In this document: piece after piece, positions 50,270-57,956 of the stretch | Layout of the letters: each line of letters opens with the position of its first letter | Position numbering within the stretch: the stretch's first letter is position 1 | Source: Micromonospora sp. C31 | GTDB taxonomy: Bacteria; Actinomycetota; Actinomycetes; Mycobacteriales; Micromonosporaceae | NCBI RefSeq assembly: GCF_018070575.1 | Contig: NZ_JAGPXN010000001.1 | Location: 806,001-870,000 of the forward strand | Direction of reading: 5' to 3' | Length of the DNA stretch: 64,000 bases | Made by a program: the position numbers and the translations under genes | Notes under the pieces: model-generated | The model's database searches: none | Told to the model about the DNA's origin: nothing | What the model saw: the letters and a program-made list of their open reading frames with translations, nothing else

Positions 50270-50811
50270 GGCAGCGCCGAATCGAGACAGATTTCGGCGA
50301 GCACCTTCTTGCCGTCTGTGCGCAATTTCGCGCCGCACTTCTCCAGTACGGACACGGCGCCGAGATTGTCGGCCGTGGTCTCCGCGACGACCAGGCGCAT
50401 GCCGGCCGCCGCCGCCTCTTGCAACAACTCGCGCAGGGCGGCCGCGCCGATCCCCTGGCCCCGGGCGGAGCGGCCGAGCCACATCCCGGTCTCGACGGCG
50501 CCCGGCTCGTCGCGGCGGCTCATCCGGATCATGCCGACCACCTCGCCGCCGGCCAGGATCGCGTACATGCGGGTGCCGGTCGGACCGTCCAGACCCGCGA
50601 AGCTGGCCCGGTGGAACTCGCGGAACGCCTCCCGTCGGGCGTGCGACCACCCCGCCGGTGCCTCCACCGGCGGCATCACGTCGAGCGGCTCCGCCTCCGC
50701 AGCCGCTACGGAGAGCAATGGCTCCAGGTTCTGCTCGTCCACCGGATCCAACCGCACCGTTCCCGCCACGTGCCGCAGTCTGCCGCCCTCACCGGCCCAC
50801 GTCCACCCCAT
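50260..50811 (-). CDS. GNAT-family N-acetyltransferase (RimJ/RimL-like)
   Basis: 183 residues. WLGRSARGQGIGAAALRELLQEA is the acetyl-CoA loop, followed by LVVAETTADNLGAVSVLEKCGAKLR. The substrate may be a protein N-terminus or small amine. The ATG at 50811 has GAGG 4 nt upstream; a GTG at 50769 (VAGTVRLDPVDE) is a reasonable alternative. Confidence 0.85.
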   Translation of the reverse strand: MGWTWAGEGGRLRHVAGTVRLDPVDEQNLEPLLSVAAAEAEPLDVMPPVEAPAGWSHARREAFREFHRASFAGLDGPTGTRMYAILAGGEVVGMIRMSRRDEPGAVETGMWLGRSARGQGIGAAALRELLQEAAAAGMRLVVAETTADNLGAVSVLEKCGAKLRTDGKKVLAEICLDSALPPV

Positions 50812-50916
50812 CGGGCCTCGACTGGCGGTCCGGCGGAAAGTACCGGCCGGTCGGTGGCTACGTGTTTCGCCTCACGCTCCGCTGTCGAGCGCCCCCAGCG
50901 GCCCGCGAGCCGCAAG

Positions 50917-51750
50917 TCACGGCTGGCCGGTGTCGAACTCGCACAGGACCACCGAGGCGTCGTCGGCAGCCTTGTGCCGGCGCAACCGGTCCGGGTGGTC
51001 GCGCTCCGCCGCGCGTACCCGGTCGACCAGTGCGCCCGGCCCCGCCGCGGTCGCCACCTCCAGCAGCCCCGCCCAGTCGAGCAGGCCGAACTGCTCCACC
51101 AGGGCCGACGCCCCGTCGCTGAGCAGCACCGCCCGCCGTACCGCGCCCGCCCCCCGCAGCGGCAGGGTCCCCGTCACGGCGTGGAACGCGGCGTCCGGGT
51201 CGGCGGCGGCCACCCAGTAACCGTGCGTGCGGTTCATCCGGGCCCGCTGCATGTCGACCGCCCGCCGGAGCCGGGTGACCCGGTCGACGTCACCCGGCAG
51301 GGCCGCCACCATGGCCCGCAGCTCCGCCGTCCCGGCGTCCAGTCGGTCGTCGGTGACCACGCTCACCCGACCACCGGCGTCGAGCACCAGCGGACTGTCG
51401 CAGAGCACCAGGTAGTCGACGTGGTCACCGCCGTCGCGCAGCAGGCAGACCGTGCTCGACGGGGTGCCCGGGTGGTCCAGGTCGCACTCCCCGCCGTGGT
51501 CGGCCCGCACGGCGAGGATCGCCGCCGCCAGGTTGCTCATCAGCGTCGCCGTCGGGCGGACCGCCTCCGCCAGCCCGAGCCGGGCCGCGAGGTGCCGGAC
51601 GTACCAGGCGGTGCCGTGCGCGCAGCCCGTGTCGAAGCCCTCCGGCACGCTGGCGCCGTCCAGCACGCCGGTCATTGGCCCCAACCGGAACACCAGGTCC
51701 TCGTTGACCGACCGGCCGGGCGGCGGCGCGGACGCGGAGCGTACCCGCAT
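50917..51750 (-). CDS. PP2C-family protein phosphatase-like protein
   Basis: 277 residues. VNEDLVFRLGPMTGVLDGAS supplies the N-terminal Asp/Glu metal motif; DYLVLCDSPLVL, AVLLSDGASALVEQFG and the closing KAADDASVVLCEF supply later metal aspartates. This is a diverged PP2C/SpoIIE-like phosphatase, which in actinobacteria often acts on anti-sigma antagonist proteins. MRVRSASAPPPG is taken as the start; a longer reading to 51813 overlaps the upstream gene by 32 nt. Its nearness to two sigma-B-like promoters is suggestive only. Confidence 0.75.
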   Translation of the reverse strand: MRVRSASAPPPGRSVNEDLVFRLGPMTGVLDGASVPEGFDTGCAHGTAWYVRHLAARLGLAEAVRPTATLMSNLAAAILAVRADHGGECDLDHPGTPSSTVCLLRDGGDHVDYLVLCDSPLVLDAGGRVSVVTDDRLDAGTAELRAMVAALPGDVDRVTRLRRAVDMQRARMNRTHGYWVAAADPDAAFHAVTGTLPLRGAGAVRRAVLLSDGASALVEQFGLLDWAGLLEVATAAGPGALVDRVRAAERDHPDRLRRHKAADDASVVLCEFDTGQP

Positions 51751-51781
51751 CGTCCGCGCCGCCCCGACCACCCGGGTCGCC

Positions 51782-52531
51782 TCAGCGGCGACGGAGGTCG
51801 TCGGCGGTCTCATGCGCCTGCCCCTGCATCTGGTGGGCGGCCGACCGGCCCTGCTCCCGCACGGCCGACGCTCCCCCGGCGGCGGTGGAGCGCACCGACT
51901 CGGCTGCCTGCTGTGCCGGCTCGCGCAGGTTGTCGCGCATCTCGTGCCCGACCTGGCTGGCCTGCTCCCGCAGCTGTCCGGCCTGCGCACGCAGTTGATC
52001 GGAGTGCTGGCTCACCATGTCCTTGGCCTGCCCCGCCCACTGCCGTTCGGGGCGGCTCGCCGGAATCAGCGACGAGAGCAACAGCCCGGCGCCGAAGGCG
52101 ATCAGGCCGGCCGCGAGGGGATTGCCCTGCGCCTGCTGGCGGGTCTGCTGCCCGAGCGAGCGGGCCTCCTCCCGCACCGACCCGGCCATCTCCGACATCT
52201 GCTCGCGGGAGTGCTCGCCGAACTCCCGCGCCGAATCGGCCGCGTGCGACATCTGCTCCCGGGACTGCTCCCCGAGCCCGCGCGCCGAATCGGCCGCGTG
52301 CGACATCCGCTGGCCTGCCGTGTGCGACATCCGCTGCGCGGCACCGTGCCCGTCCGACTGCACGCCCATCACCTTCTCCCTGACCCGGGTGAGCGCGCCA
52401 CGGGCCTGCCCGACGCGCTCACCGGCGATCCGCCGCGGATTGACCTTGTCGGCCAGCGCGTCGACGTCGCTGCTCAGTTCGTTCCGGGTGTTCTCGATCT
52501 CCCACCGGATCCGGTCCGGATCGTTGGACAT
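51782..52531 (-). CDS. DUF3618 protein
   Basis: 249 residues. The N-terminus DPDRIRWEIENTRNELSSDVDALADKVNPRRIA is the DUF3618 signature. Repeats MSHAADSARGLGEQSREQ and MSHAADSAREFGEHSREQ follow, then a membrane helix (NPLAAGLIAFGAGLLLSSLIP) and a helical Gln/Ala-rich tail. The function is unknown; such proteins occur with holin-X-like proteins in stress-related clusters. GGGAG is about 7 nt before the ATG. It is third in the operon from 53689. Confidence 0.85.
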   Translation of the reverse strand: MSNDPDRIRWEIENTRNELSSDVDALADKVNPRRIAGERVGQARGALTRVREKVMGVQSDGHGAAQRMSHTAGQRMSHAADSARGLGEQSREQMSHAADSAREFGEHSREQMSEMAGSVREEARSLGQQTRQQAQGNPLAAGLIAFGAGLLLSSLIPASRPERQWAGQAKDMVSQHSDQLRAQAGQLREQASQVGHEMRDNLREPAQQAAESVRSTAAGGASAVREQGRSAAHQMQGQAHETADDLRRR

Positions 52532-52553
52532 GATCTGCTCCCTCCCGGCTGGT

Positions 52554-52946
52554 TCACCGGCCTCGCATCGCGTCCGGTATCTCCCCGGCGGTCTGTCTCG
52601 TCCGCGGCAGCACCGAGCTGATCTGTGCCTTCTCCTTGCGCGCGCGACCGAGCAGGACACCCGTGACGGCGGCCCAGATGACGGCCACGATCAGCGCCGC
52701 CCAGCCCTGGTCCATCACGTTGGACAGCCCCCACCACAGCGCGTACGACACGAACAGCACCGTCAGGAAACCGGCCAGCGCCGCCCCGCCGAACATGCCG
52801 CCGACCTTGCCGGCCTGACCCGCCTCCGCGCGCAGCTCCGCCTTGGCCAGTTCGACCTCCTTGCGGACCAGCGTGGAGAAGTCGCGGGTCACGTCGCCCA
52901 GCAGATCGCCGACCGACTGCGTCCGCTCCTTCTCGGGGGCGCTCAC
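52554..52946 (-). CDS. phage-holin-like small membrane protein (holin-X/DUF1469 family)
   Basis: 130 residues. VGDLLGDVTRDFSTLVRKEVELAKAELRAEAGQAG, then two membrane helices (MFGGAALAGFLTVLFVSYALWWGLS, WAALIVAVIWAAVTGVLLGRARKEK). Named for holin-like topology but found in chromosomes without phage; there are no phage genes here. GTGA overlap with the upstream gene shows co-translation. Confidence 0.88.
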   Translation of the reverse strand: MSAPEKERTQSVGDLLGDVTRDFSTLVRKEVELAKAELRAEAGQAGKVGGMFGGAALAGFLTVLFVSYALWWGLSNVMDQGWAALIVAVIWAAVTGVLLGRARKEKAQISSVLPRTRQTAGEIPDAMRGR

Positions 52947-53689
52947 GGCGCCACCCCGCCCGGGATGTCCGGCCCCTGCCGACCGGGCGGGGAGGCGTTG
53001 CGCACCCGGGCCGTCCCGGTGTAGGCCTCCTCGGCCACGTACGGCGCCTCGACCGTCCGTTCGTACGGCTGGGGGCCGGCCGGCATGGGCGCGGCACCCG
53101 GCCCGGCGGGCGTGACGGACGGCGGGGTCGACGGCTGGCTCGCGCCCCGCGCCCCGTTGCCCGAGGCGGTCAGGTTCCGGGTGAGCCGCCCGACCAGCAT
53201 GCCGGCCAGGGCCGCTCCGGCCAGGAAGGTGCCCGGGTGCTGGCGCGCGTACGACCGCACCTCGCCGAGCACCGCTGCGGGTTCGCGTTCGTCGAGCCAG
53301 CCGGCCGCCTGCTCGGCGGCGTCGGCCATCCGGCGGACCGCCTGACCGGCCATCCCGGAGTCCTCGCTCCGCTGGGCCATCGAGCCGAGCTCACGCCCGA
53401 TGCCGCGCAGCCCGTCGGCGGCCCGGTGCTGCTGCGCCCGGGCCTGGTCGCGCAGCTGCGTGCCGGCCTCGCCGGTCAGGTTGCGCGCCTGCCGCCGGGC
53501 CTCAGACGCCACCTGGCCGCCCTGTTCGGCGGCGGTGTGCGCGACCTGTCCGCCCTTTTCGGCGGCGTTGTGCGCGACCTGTCCACCGGCCTGGGCCGCC
53601 TGGTGCCCGACCCGGGACGCCTCCTGCCGGGCCTGCTGTGCGGTGCCGGTCGCACCGTCCGGTGGCCGGCTCGGGTTCATCTGCGTCAT
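52943..53689 (-). CDS. helical membrane-associated hypothetical protein (DUF883-like)
   Basis: 248 residues. The N-terminal half is Gln/Ala-rich helical repeats (QVAHNAAEKGGQVAHTAAEQGGQVASEARRQ), then AAGWLDEREPAAVLGEVRSYARQHPGTFLAGAALAGMLVGRLTRN, which resembles the C-terminal membrane segment of ElaB/DUF883 proteins. A Pro-rich tail follows. GGAGGG lies 9 nt before the ATG. It is the first gene after the GGGTAC promoter. Confidence 0.7.
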   Translation of the reverse strand: MTQMNPSRPPDGATGTAQQARQEASRVGHQAAQAGGQVAHNAAEKGGQVAHTAAEQGGQVASEARRQARNLTGEAGTQLRDQARAQQHRAADGLRGIGRELGSMAQRSEDSGMAGQAVRRMADAAEQAAGWLDEREPAAVLGEVRSYARQHPGTFLAGAALAGMLVGRLTRNLTASGNGARGASQPSTPPSVTPAGPGAAPMPAGPQPYERTVEAPYVAEEAYTGTARVRNASPPGRQGPDIPGGVAP

Positions 53690-53775
53690 CGCCCGCTCCC
53701 TCCGTCGGCCCCGGGCCGCAGTTCACGGCCCGGAACGTGAACCGGCCGCGAGACGCGGCCCGGAACGACACCCGC

Positions 53776-53800
53776 GTACCCGCGCGGACCGCCGACATTC
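53776..53800 (-). promoter_or_regulatory. sigma-B-type promoter of the DUF883-like/holin-X/DUF3618 operon
   Basis: GAAT (53797-53800), 15-bp spacer, GGGTAC (53776-53781) on the minus strand, about 87 nt before the ATG at 53689. The spacing and GGGTAC are identical to the gas-vesicle promoter; the -35 matches only the looser GNNT consensus. Confidence 0.55.
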
Positions 53801-53868
53801 CGTCCGGCGGCGGGGGCCCGACGGTGGACGGGTCGGGCGCGGTACCACGCCGACGGCACCGGACCGCC

Positions 53869-53925
53869 GGCCGGAGCCCCGGTCCCGGCCCCTGTCCGGC
53901 CGGAGCCCCGGTCCGGCCCCTGTCC
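53869..53925. repeat. 28/29-bp direct repeat in intergenic region
   Basis: Two copies starting GGCCGGAGCCCCGGTC at 53869 and 53898, differing by one base in length; flanking GACGGCACCGGACCGCC also occurs on both sides. The remainder of 53690-53989 holds the promoter above and nothing else I can identify. Confidence 0.6.
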
Positions 53926-53989
53926 GGCCGACGGCACCGGACCGCCAGCCGGGGCAGGGGCCGGGACCGGTCACGGGGCGCGACAGCGG

Positions 53990-54565
53990 TCAGCGGCGGC
54001 GATTACGGGCCCGGGAGGAACGCAACCGACGTAGCCGCCCGACGAGCACCGGCTCGGCGGCGAGGGCCGCCGGGTTGTCGAGCAGCCCGTTGAGCAGCTG
54101 GTAGTAGCGGGTGGCCGAGAGGCCGAAGGTGTCCCGGACGGCCTGTTCCTTGGCGCCGGCGTGCCGCCACCACTGTCGTTCGAAGGCGAGGATGCGCCGT
54201 TCCCGCTCGGTCAGGCCGCTCTCGGGCCGGGCATCCGCCGGGGCCCCCGTGTCGCGGCCGGCGCCGCCGGGCGGAACGTCGGTGTCGCGGCCGGCGCCGC
54301 CGGGCGGAACGTCGGTGTCGCGGCCGGCGCCGCCGGGCGGAACGTCGGTGTCGCGGGGCGTCGCCACGGCGGCGTCCGACTCCACGGCCGAGCGGGGCTG
54401 CGGAACGGCCGGGGCGGCGGCCGGGCCGCCGCGCGGCTGGGGGACGACGGTCCCGGCTTCGGGCGCCCCGCCGGTGGCTACCGCCTCGCCCGCCTCGACC
54501 GTCTCGCCGGGCCCTTCCGTCGCGGGCGGCTCGGTGGCGGCCGGGGCGGCGTCGGCGGGCTGCAT
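53990..54565 (-). CDS. DUF3263 protein with long disordered N-terminus
   Basis: 191 residues. The C-terminal 85 match DUF3263: LTERERRILAFERQWWRHAGAKEQAVRDTFGLSATRYYQLLNGLLDNPAALAAEP. A helix-turn-helix-like segment suggests DNA binding. The first 105 residues are disordered and include three 11-residue repeats (DTDVPPGGAGR). GAGGAG is 4 nt before the ATG. Confidence 0.85.
   Translation of the reverse strand: MQPADAAPAATEPPATEGPGETVEAGEAVATGGAPEAGTVVPQPRGGPAAAPAVPQPRSAVESDAAVATPRDTDVPPGGAGRDTDVPPGGAGRDTDVPPGGAGRDTGAPADARPESGLTERERRILAFERQWWRHAGAKEQAVRDTFGLSATRYYQLLNGLLDNPAALAAEPVLVGRLRRLRSSRARNRRR
54251..54349 (-). repeat. 33-bp in-frame tandem repeat, three copies
   Basis: Units at 54251, 54284 and 54317 are apparently identical and encode DTDVPPGGAGR in the disordered part of the DUF3263 protein. 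Confidence 0.88.
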
Positions 54566-54754
54566 GGCGCTCCTCGTGGGGCTGGTCCTGCTCCGGGCGG
54601 ATCGGCGTCCCGGGCGGGCGCGGGCGGCACGCCACGACGCCGACCGACGGGGGGACACCAGCCTAACCAGGGCCGACCCGGTTCGCATCGGACGACGGTG
54701 CCGCAACGTGACCGCTCCGGTCCATCGCGTGTCCGCCCGCCCGGAGGCGGGAGC

Positions 54755-54791
54755 GGTGCGACCGGGGCCGGGGAGAGCCGCCGGTCGCACC
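54755..54791 (-). terminator. terminator after ABC permease
   Basis: GGTGCGACCGG (54755-54765) and CCGGTCGCACC (54781-54791) pair perfectly over 11 bp around a 15-nt loop, 9 bp beyond the ABC permease stop. Confidence 0.7.
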
Positions 54792-54800
54792 CGCCCACGG

Positions 54801-55817
54801 TCAGGAGATGTCGCGCCGTCGCATCGCCCAGAGGGCCGCGCCGAGGATCACCACGAACCCGACCACCATCAGCACCGAGGACTGCTGCCAGGTGATCTCC
54901 AGCGTGTCCGGTTTGCACTCACCGAAGTAGGTCGCCTGGCAGGTGTTCCAGTCCTCCAGGGTCACCTTCTTCCGCATCCACGCCACGGCGTAGGTGGGCA
55001 GCAGCCACGCCTCGGCGAAGCGCACGCCGGCCATCGCCAGCAGGATGCCGAGGCCGAACTGGCCGACGACCATCAGGGCGATCACTCCGCCCAGGGCCAT
55101 CGCGGTGTGCCGCCCCAGCGAGGCCAGTGCGAAGCCGATGGTCGCGGTGACCAGGGCGAGCACCAGCCCGCGCAGCCCGGTCAGGGCAAACGACTGCCAC
55201 GCCCCGGAGGTCATCTTCGCCGTGCTGCCACGGAAGACGGCGACCAGCCAGAAGCTGCCGAACCAGAGCAGCGTCGTGGGCACCGCCAGTGCGACCAGCC
55301 CGGTGAGCAGCGCCGCCAGCTTCGTCAGCAGTACGGTCAGCCGCCTGGGTCGCCACAGCAACAGGTTCATCATCCCGCCGGTGTTCCACTCGGCCCCGAC
55401 GAAGGACGCGCCGACCACGAACCCGACCAGCGCCAGGATCGCCGTGAGCGGCAGCAGCGTGTCGCCGAAGTTCTGCCGGAAGTCGAAGGTCGACGGCAGG
55501 AACCACCGCGTCGCGATCGCCTCCCGGGGCGGCGGCTGGATGGACGCGCAGTCCTGCGGAAAGTCCTGGGCCTGGGCCGTCCCGGCGGCCTTCGCCTCGT
55601 CGCACTCCGCGCGGTACTGCGCGTTGTGGCGGACGTCCCGCTGCCACTGCTGTTCGGCGGCGCGCTCGGCCTTGGCCAGCGCGGCGGCGTCGATCTTCTC
55701 GTTGGTGAAGAAGACGCCGATCACCACCAGCGCGAGCACCAGCAGGCCGAGCAGGCTCATCCAGCGGGTGAAGCGCCGCTTGGCGAGCCGGCGCAGCTCC
55801 GTACGGTAGAGGCTCAC
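54801..55817 (-). CDS. ABC transporter permease (ABC-2 type)
   Basis: 338 residues. Helix 1 (WMSLLGLLVLALVVIGVFF), a 90-residue extracytoplasmic loop containing two Cys, then five helices including LLPLTAILALVGFVVGASFVGAEWNTGGM and the motif LLLWRPRRLTVLLTKL. The GTG at 55817 overlaps the ATPase stop as GTGA; a GTG three codons upstream is less likely. It forms an exporter with the next gene. Confidence 0.87.
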   Translation of the reverse strand: MSLYRTELRRLAKRRFTRWMSLLGLLVLALVVIGVFFTNEKIDAAALAKAERAAEQQWQRDVRHNAQYRAECDEAKAAGTAQAQDFPQDCASIQPPPREAIATRWFLPSTFDFRQNFGDTLLPLTAILALVGFVVGASFVGAEWNTGGMMNLLLWRPRRLTVLLTKLAALLTGLVALAVPTTLLWFGSFWLVAVFRGSTAKMTSGAWQSFALTGLRGLVLALVTATIGFALASLGRHTAMALGGVIALMVVGQFGLGILLAMAGVRFAEAWLLPTYAVAWMRKKVTLEDWNTCQATYFGECKPDTLEITWQQSSVLMVVGFVVILGAALWAMRRRDIS

Positions 55818-56824
55818 GCGCCCCACCCTCCTCCGGCGGTACCGGGCTGCCCCGCTCCACCGACCTTCGTGGACTGGTCGACCTGCCGGTGCTGGCCGGG
55901 GACCGGCGCGGTGGCGGTCAGTTCGAGGAAGACGCTCTCCAGATCGACCGCGACCGGGGCGAGTTCACTCACGTAGAGGCCCTGCTCGGCGAGGAGCCGG
56001 GTCACCGTGGCCGGCTTGTCGACCCCGGCGAGCATCAGGTGGTCGGCCTGGCCCGTCACCCGGATCCCGGCGCGGGTCAGCGCCTCGGCGGCGACCGGCA
56101 GGTCGGTGACCGCCTCCAGCCGTACCCGCACCGCTGCCGAGGAGTGCTGGGCGAGCACCTGCTCGACCGGCCCGAAGGCCACCCGGCGGCCGAGCGAGAT
56201 GATGGTGACCGAGTCGCAGATCAGCTGGATCTCGCCGAGGATGTGGCTGGACAACACCACGGTCATCCCCGACTCGGCGAGGCTGCGCGTCAGGGTACGC
56301 ATCTCCCGGATGCCGCCCGGGTCGAGGCCGTTGGCCGGCTCGTCGAGGATCAGCAGCTTCGGGTTCTTCAGCAGGGCCGAGGCGACGGCGAGCCGCTGCT
56401 TCATGCCCAGCGAGTAGGTCTTGACCCGCTCGCCGGCCCGGTCGCGCAGCCCGACCAGCTCCAGCACCTCGTCGACGCGGTGTTGCGGCACCTCACCCGC
56501 GCCGGCGAGCAGGGACAGGGTCTCGCGCGCGCTGAAGTGCGGGAAGAACTGCGGGCTCTCCACGATCGCGCCGACCTGTCCGGCGACGGCGGGCAGCGCC
56601 GCCGGCACCTCGTGGCCGAGGATCGTCATCCGGCCGCCGTCGGGCCGGATGAGGCCGAGCAGCGTACGCAGTGTGGTGGTCTTGCCCGATCCGTTCGGAC
56701 CGAGGAAGCCGTGCACCTGCCCTTCGTCGACCCGCATGTCGAAACCGTCGAGCGCGTGGCGGGTACCGCGCCGACGGCTCCTGTACGTCTTGCGGAGACC
56801 TTCGATCTCCAGGACAGCCGGCAA
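55814..56824 (-). CDS. ABC transporter ATP-binding protein
   Basis: 336 residues. Walker A GFLGPNGSGKTTT, signature TYSLGMKQRLAVAS, Walker B LLILDEPANGLD, H-loop SSHILGE. The C-terminal 100 residues are the extra domain common in drug and lantibiotic exporters of the CcmA/BcrA type. The TTG start has GGGGAGG 6 nt upstream, and the domain begins within four residues; longer readings run into upstream regulatory sequence. Coupled to the permease by overlap. Confidence 0.9.
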   Translation of the reverse strand: MPAVLEIEGLRKTYRSRRRGTRHALDGFDMRVDEGQVHGFLGPNGSGKTTTLRTLLGLIRPDGGRMTILGHEVPAALPAVAGQVGAIVESPQFFPHFSARETLSLLAGAGEVPQHRVDEVLELVGLRDRAGERVKTYSLGMKQRLAVASALLKNPKLLILDEPANGLDPGGIREMRTLTRSLAESGMTVVLSSHILGEIQLICDSVTIISLGRRVAFGPVEQVLAQHSSAAVRVRLEAVTDLPVAAEALTRAGIRVTGQADHLMLAGVDKPATVTRLLAEQGLYVSELAPVAVDLESVFLELTATAPVPGQHRQVDQSTKVGGAGQPGTAGGGWGA

Positions 56825-56861
56825 GCTGCACCTCCCCCGATGGGTGTACGACAGCCGACAC

Positions 56862-56874
56862 CATACGCGGTATG
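56862..56874. promoter_or_regulatory. operator-like palindrome upstream of ABC exporter
   Basis: CATAC-GCG-GTATG, a perfect repeat 38 bp upstream of the TTG start, overlapping a TATGGT box (56860-56865, minus strand). It suggests repression by an unlinked regulator. Confidence 0.45.
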
Positions 56875-56916
56875 CAGCCGCCCGCGATGCCCGGCAGGCA
56901 TCCGACGCGCCGACGA

Positions 56917-56976
56917 GGTGCAAGGAAGGGGCCCTTCCTATGCACCAGGCGTTAGCGGGGGGCCCTTCCTTTCACC
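56917..56976. repeat. dispersed palindromic repeat 3' of the DeoR gene
   Basis: GGTGCA-AGGAAGGG (56917-56930) pairs with CCCTTCCTATGCACC (56932-56946) except for one bulged A. A third arm, GGGGGGCCCTTCC-TTTCACC (56957-56976), repeats the core. It abuts the regulator's stop codon and may act as its terminator. Confidence 0.7.
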
Positions 56977-57762
56977 TCAGGCGCAGATGACCGTGACTCC
57001 GGCGGTGCGGAACGCCTCCACCACCTCCGGGTTGGCGCCCGAGTCGGTGACCAGGGTCTCCACCCGGTCCACCGGGCAGATCCGGGCGAAGGCGTGACCG
57101 CCCAGCTTGGAGGAGTCGGCGATGATGACGACCCGCTTGGCCCGCGCCACCATCAGGTTGTTCATCGCCGCCTCGCCCTCGTGGTGGGCGGCGGCGCCGA
57201 GCTGCGGGTCGATCGCGTCCACGCCGAGCAGGGCGACGTCCAGGGTGACCTCGCGCAGCAGCGCCCCGCCCAGCGGGCCGACCAGCTCGAACGACTTCGG
57301 ACGGACCACACCGCCGGCCACCACGACCTTCATCCGGGAGCGCACCAGCAGCTCGTTGGCGATGTTCAGCGCGTTGGTGACCACGGTGAGCTGGGCGCCC
57401 TCGGCGCTGGTGTTCAGGTCGGGCCGGACGGCGAGGGCCCGGGCCACCTCCGTGCTGGTCGTGCCGCCGTTGAGGCCCACCACGGTGCCCGGCGAGACCA
57501 GCGCCGCGGCGGCCGCGCCGATCCGCTGCTTCTCCGCCGAGTGCTTGGCGGTCTTGTAGCGCAGCGGCAGGTCGTACGAGACGCCGTTGGCGACCGCGCC
57601 GCCCCGGGTCCGGGTGATCATCTGCTGCTGGGCGAGCTGGTCGAAGTCACGCCGGATGGTGGCCTGGGAGACGTCCAGCCGCTCGGCGGCCTCCTCGACG
57701 CTGACCCGGCCGTTGTCGGTCAGCATCTCGAGCAGGGCGTTCCATCTGGCGTACCGGTCCAC
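56977..57762 (-). CDS. DeoR/GlpR-family transcriptional regulator
   Basis: 261 residues. DeoR helix-turn-helix: RWNALLEMLTDNGRVSVEEAAERLDVSQATIRRDFDQLAQQQMITRTRGGA. The effector domain shows VVGLNGGTTSTEVARAL, LNIANELL and the segments VDAIDPQLGA and IIADSSKLGG, expected to bind a sugar phosphate. It is divergent from the SIS-ROK-nagA operon and probably represses it through the GCGCGAAA sites between them. The GTG at 57762 has GGAGGG about 5 nt upstream. Confidence 0.9.
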   Translation of the reverse strand: MDRYARWNALLEMLTDNGRVSVEEAAERLDVSQATIRRDFDQLAQQQMITRTRGGAVANGVSYDLPLRYKTAKHSAEKQRIGAAAAALVSPGTVVGLNGGTTSTEVARALAVRPDLNTSAEGAQLTVVTNALNIANELLVRSRMKVVVAGGVVRPKSFELVGPLGGALLREVTLDVALLGVDAIDPQLGAAAHHEGEAAMNNLMVARAKRVVIIADSSKLGGHAFARICPVDRVETLVTDSGANPEVVEAFRTAGVTVICA

Positions 57763-57813
57763 CCGAACCCTCCAGTTACTGCACGGTCGGTGATTGATTG
57801 CGTGCACAGTAGT

Positions 57814-57906
57814 GCGCGAAACTACGAGGGCGCAAAACTCCGGCTTGCGCGATGCCGGAGCCGGTTGCCACAGCCAGCCGCTTTCGCGCAGAATAACGCG
57901 CGAAAG
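57814..57906. promoter_or_regulatory. candidate DeoR-type operator sites of the amino-sugar operon
   Basis: CTTTCGCGC (57881-57889) and GCGCGAAAG (57898-57906) form a perfect 9-bp inverted repeat with an 8-nt spacer. The same half-site GCGCGAAA recurs at 57814-57821, and GGCGCAAAA at 57829-57837. Repeated half-sites in a divergent region fit DeoR-family binding. Confidence 0.6.
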
Positions 57907-57956
57907 GCGGCTTTAACGAGCCGTATTGCGCACCGCTCCCCTGCGTAGGAGTTCTC

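Noticed and set aside
52554..52946. A prophage, suggested by a holin-like protein
   Set aside because: Holin-X-like proteins are ordinary chromosomal membrane proteins in actinobacteria. No integrase, terminase, capsid or lysin gene is near.
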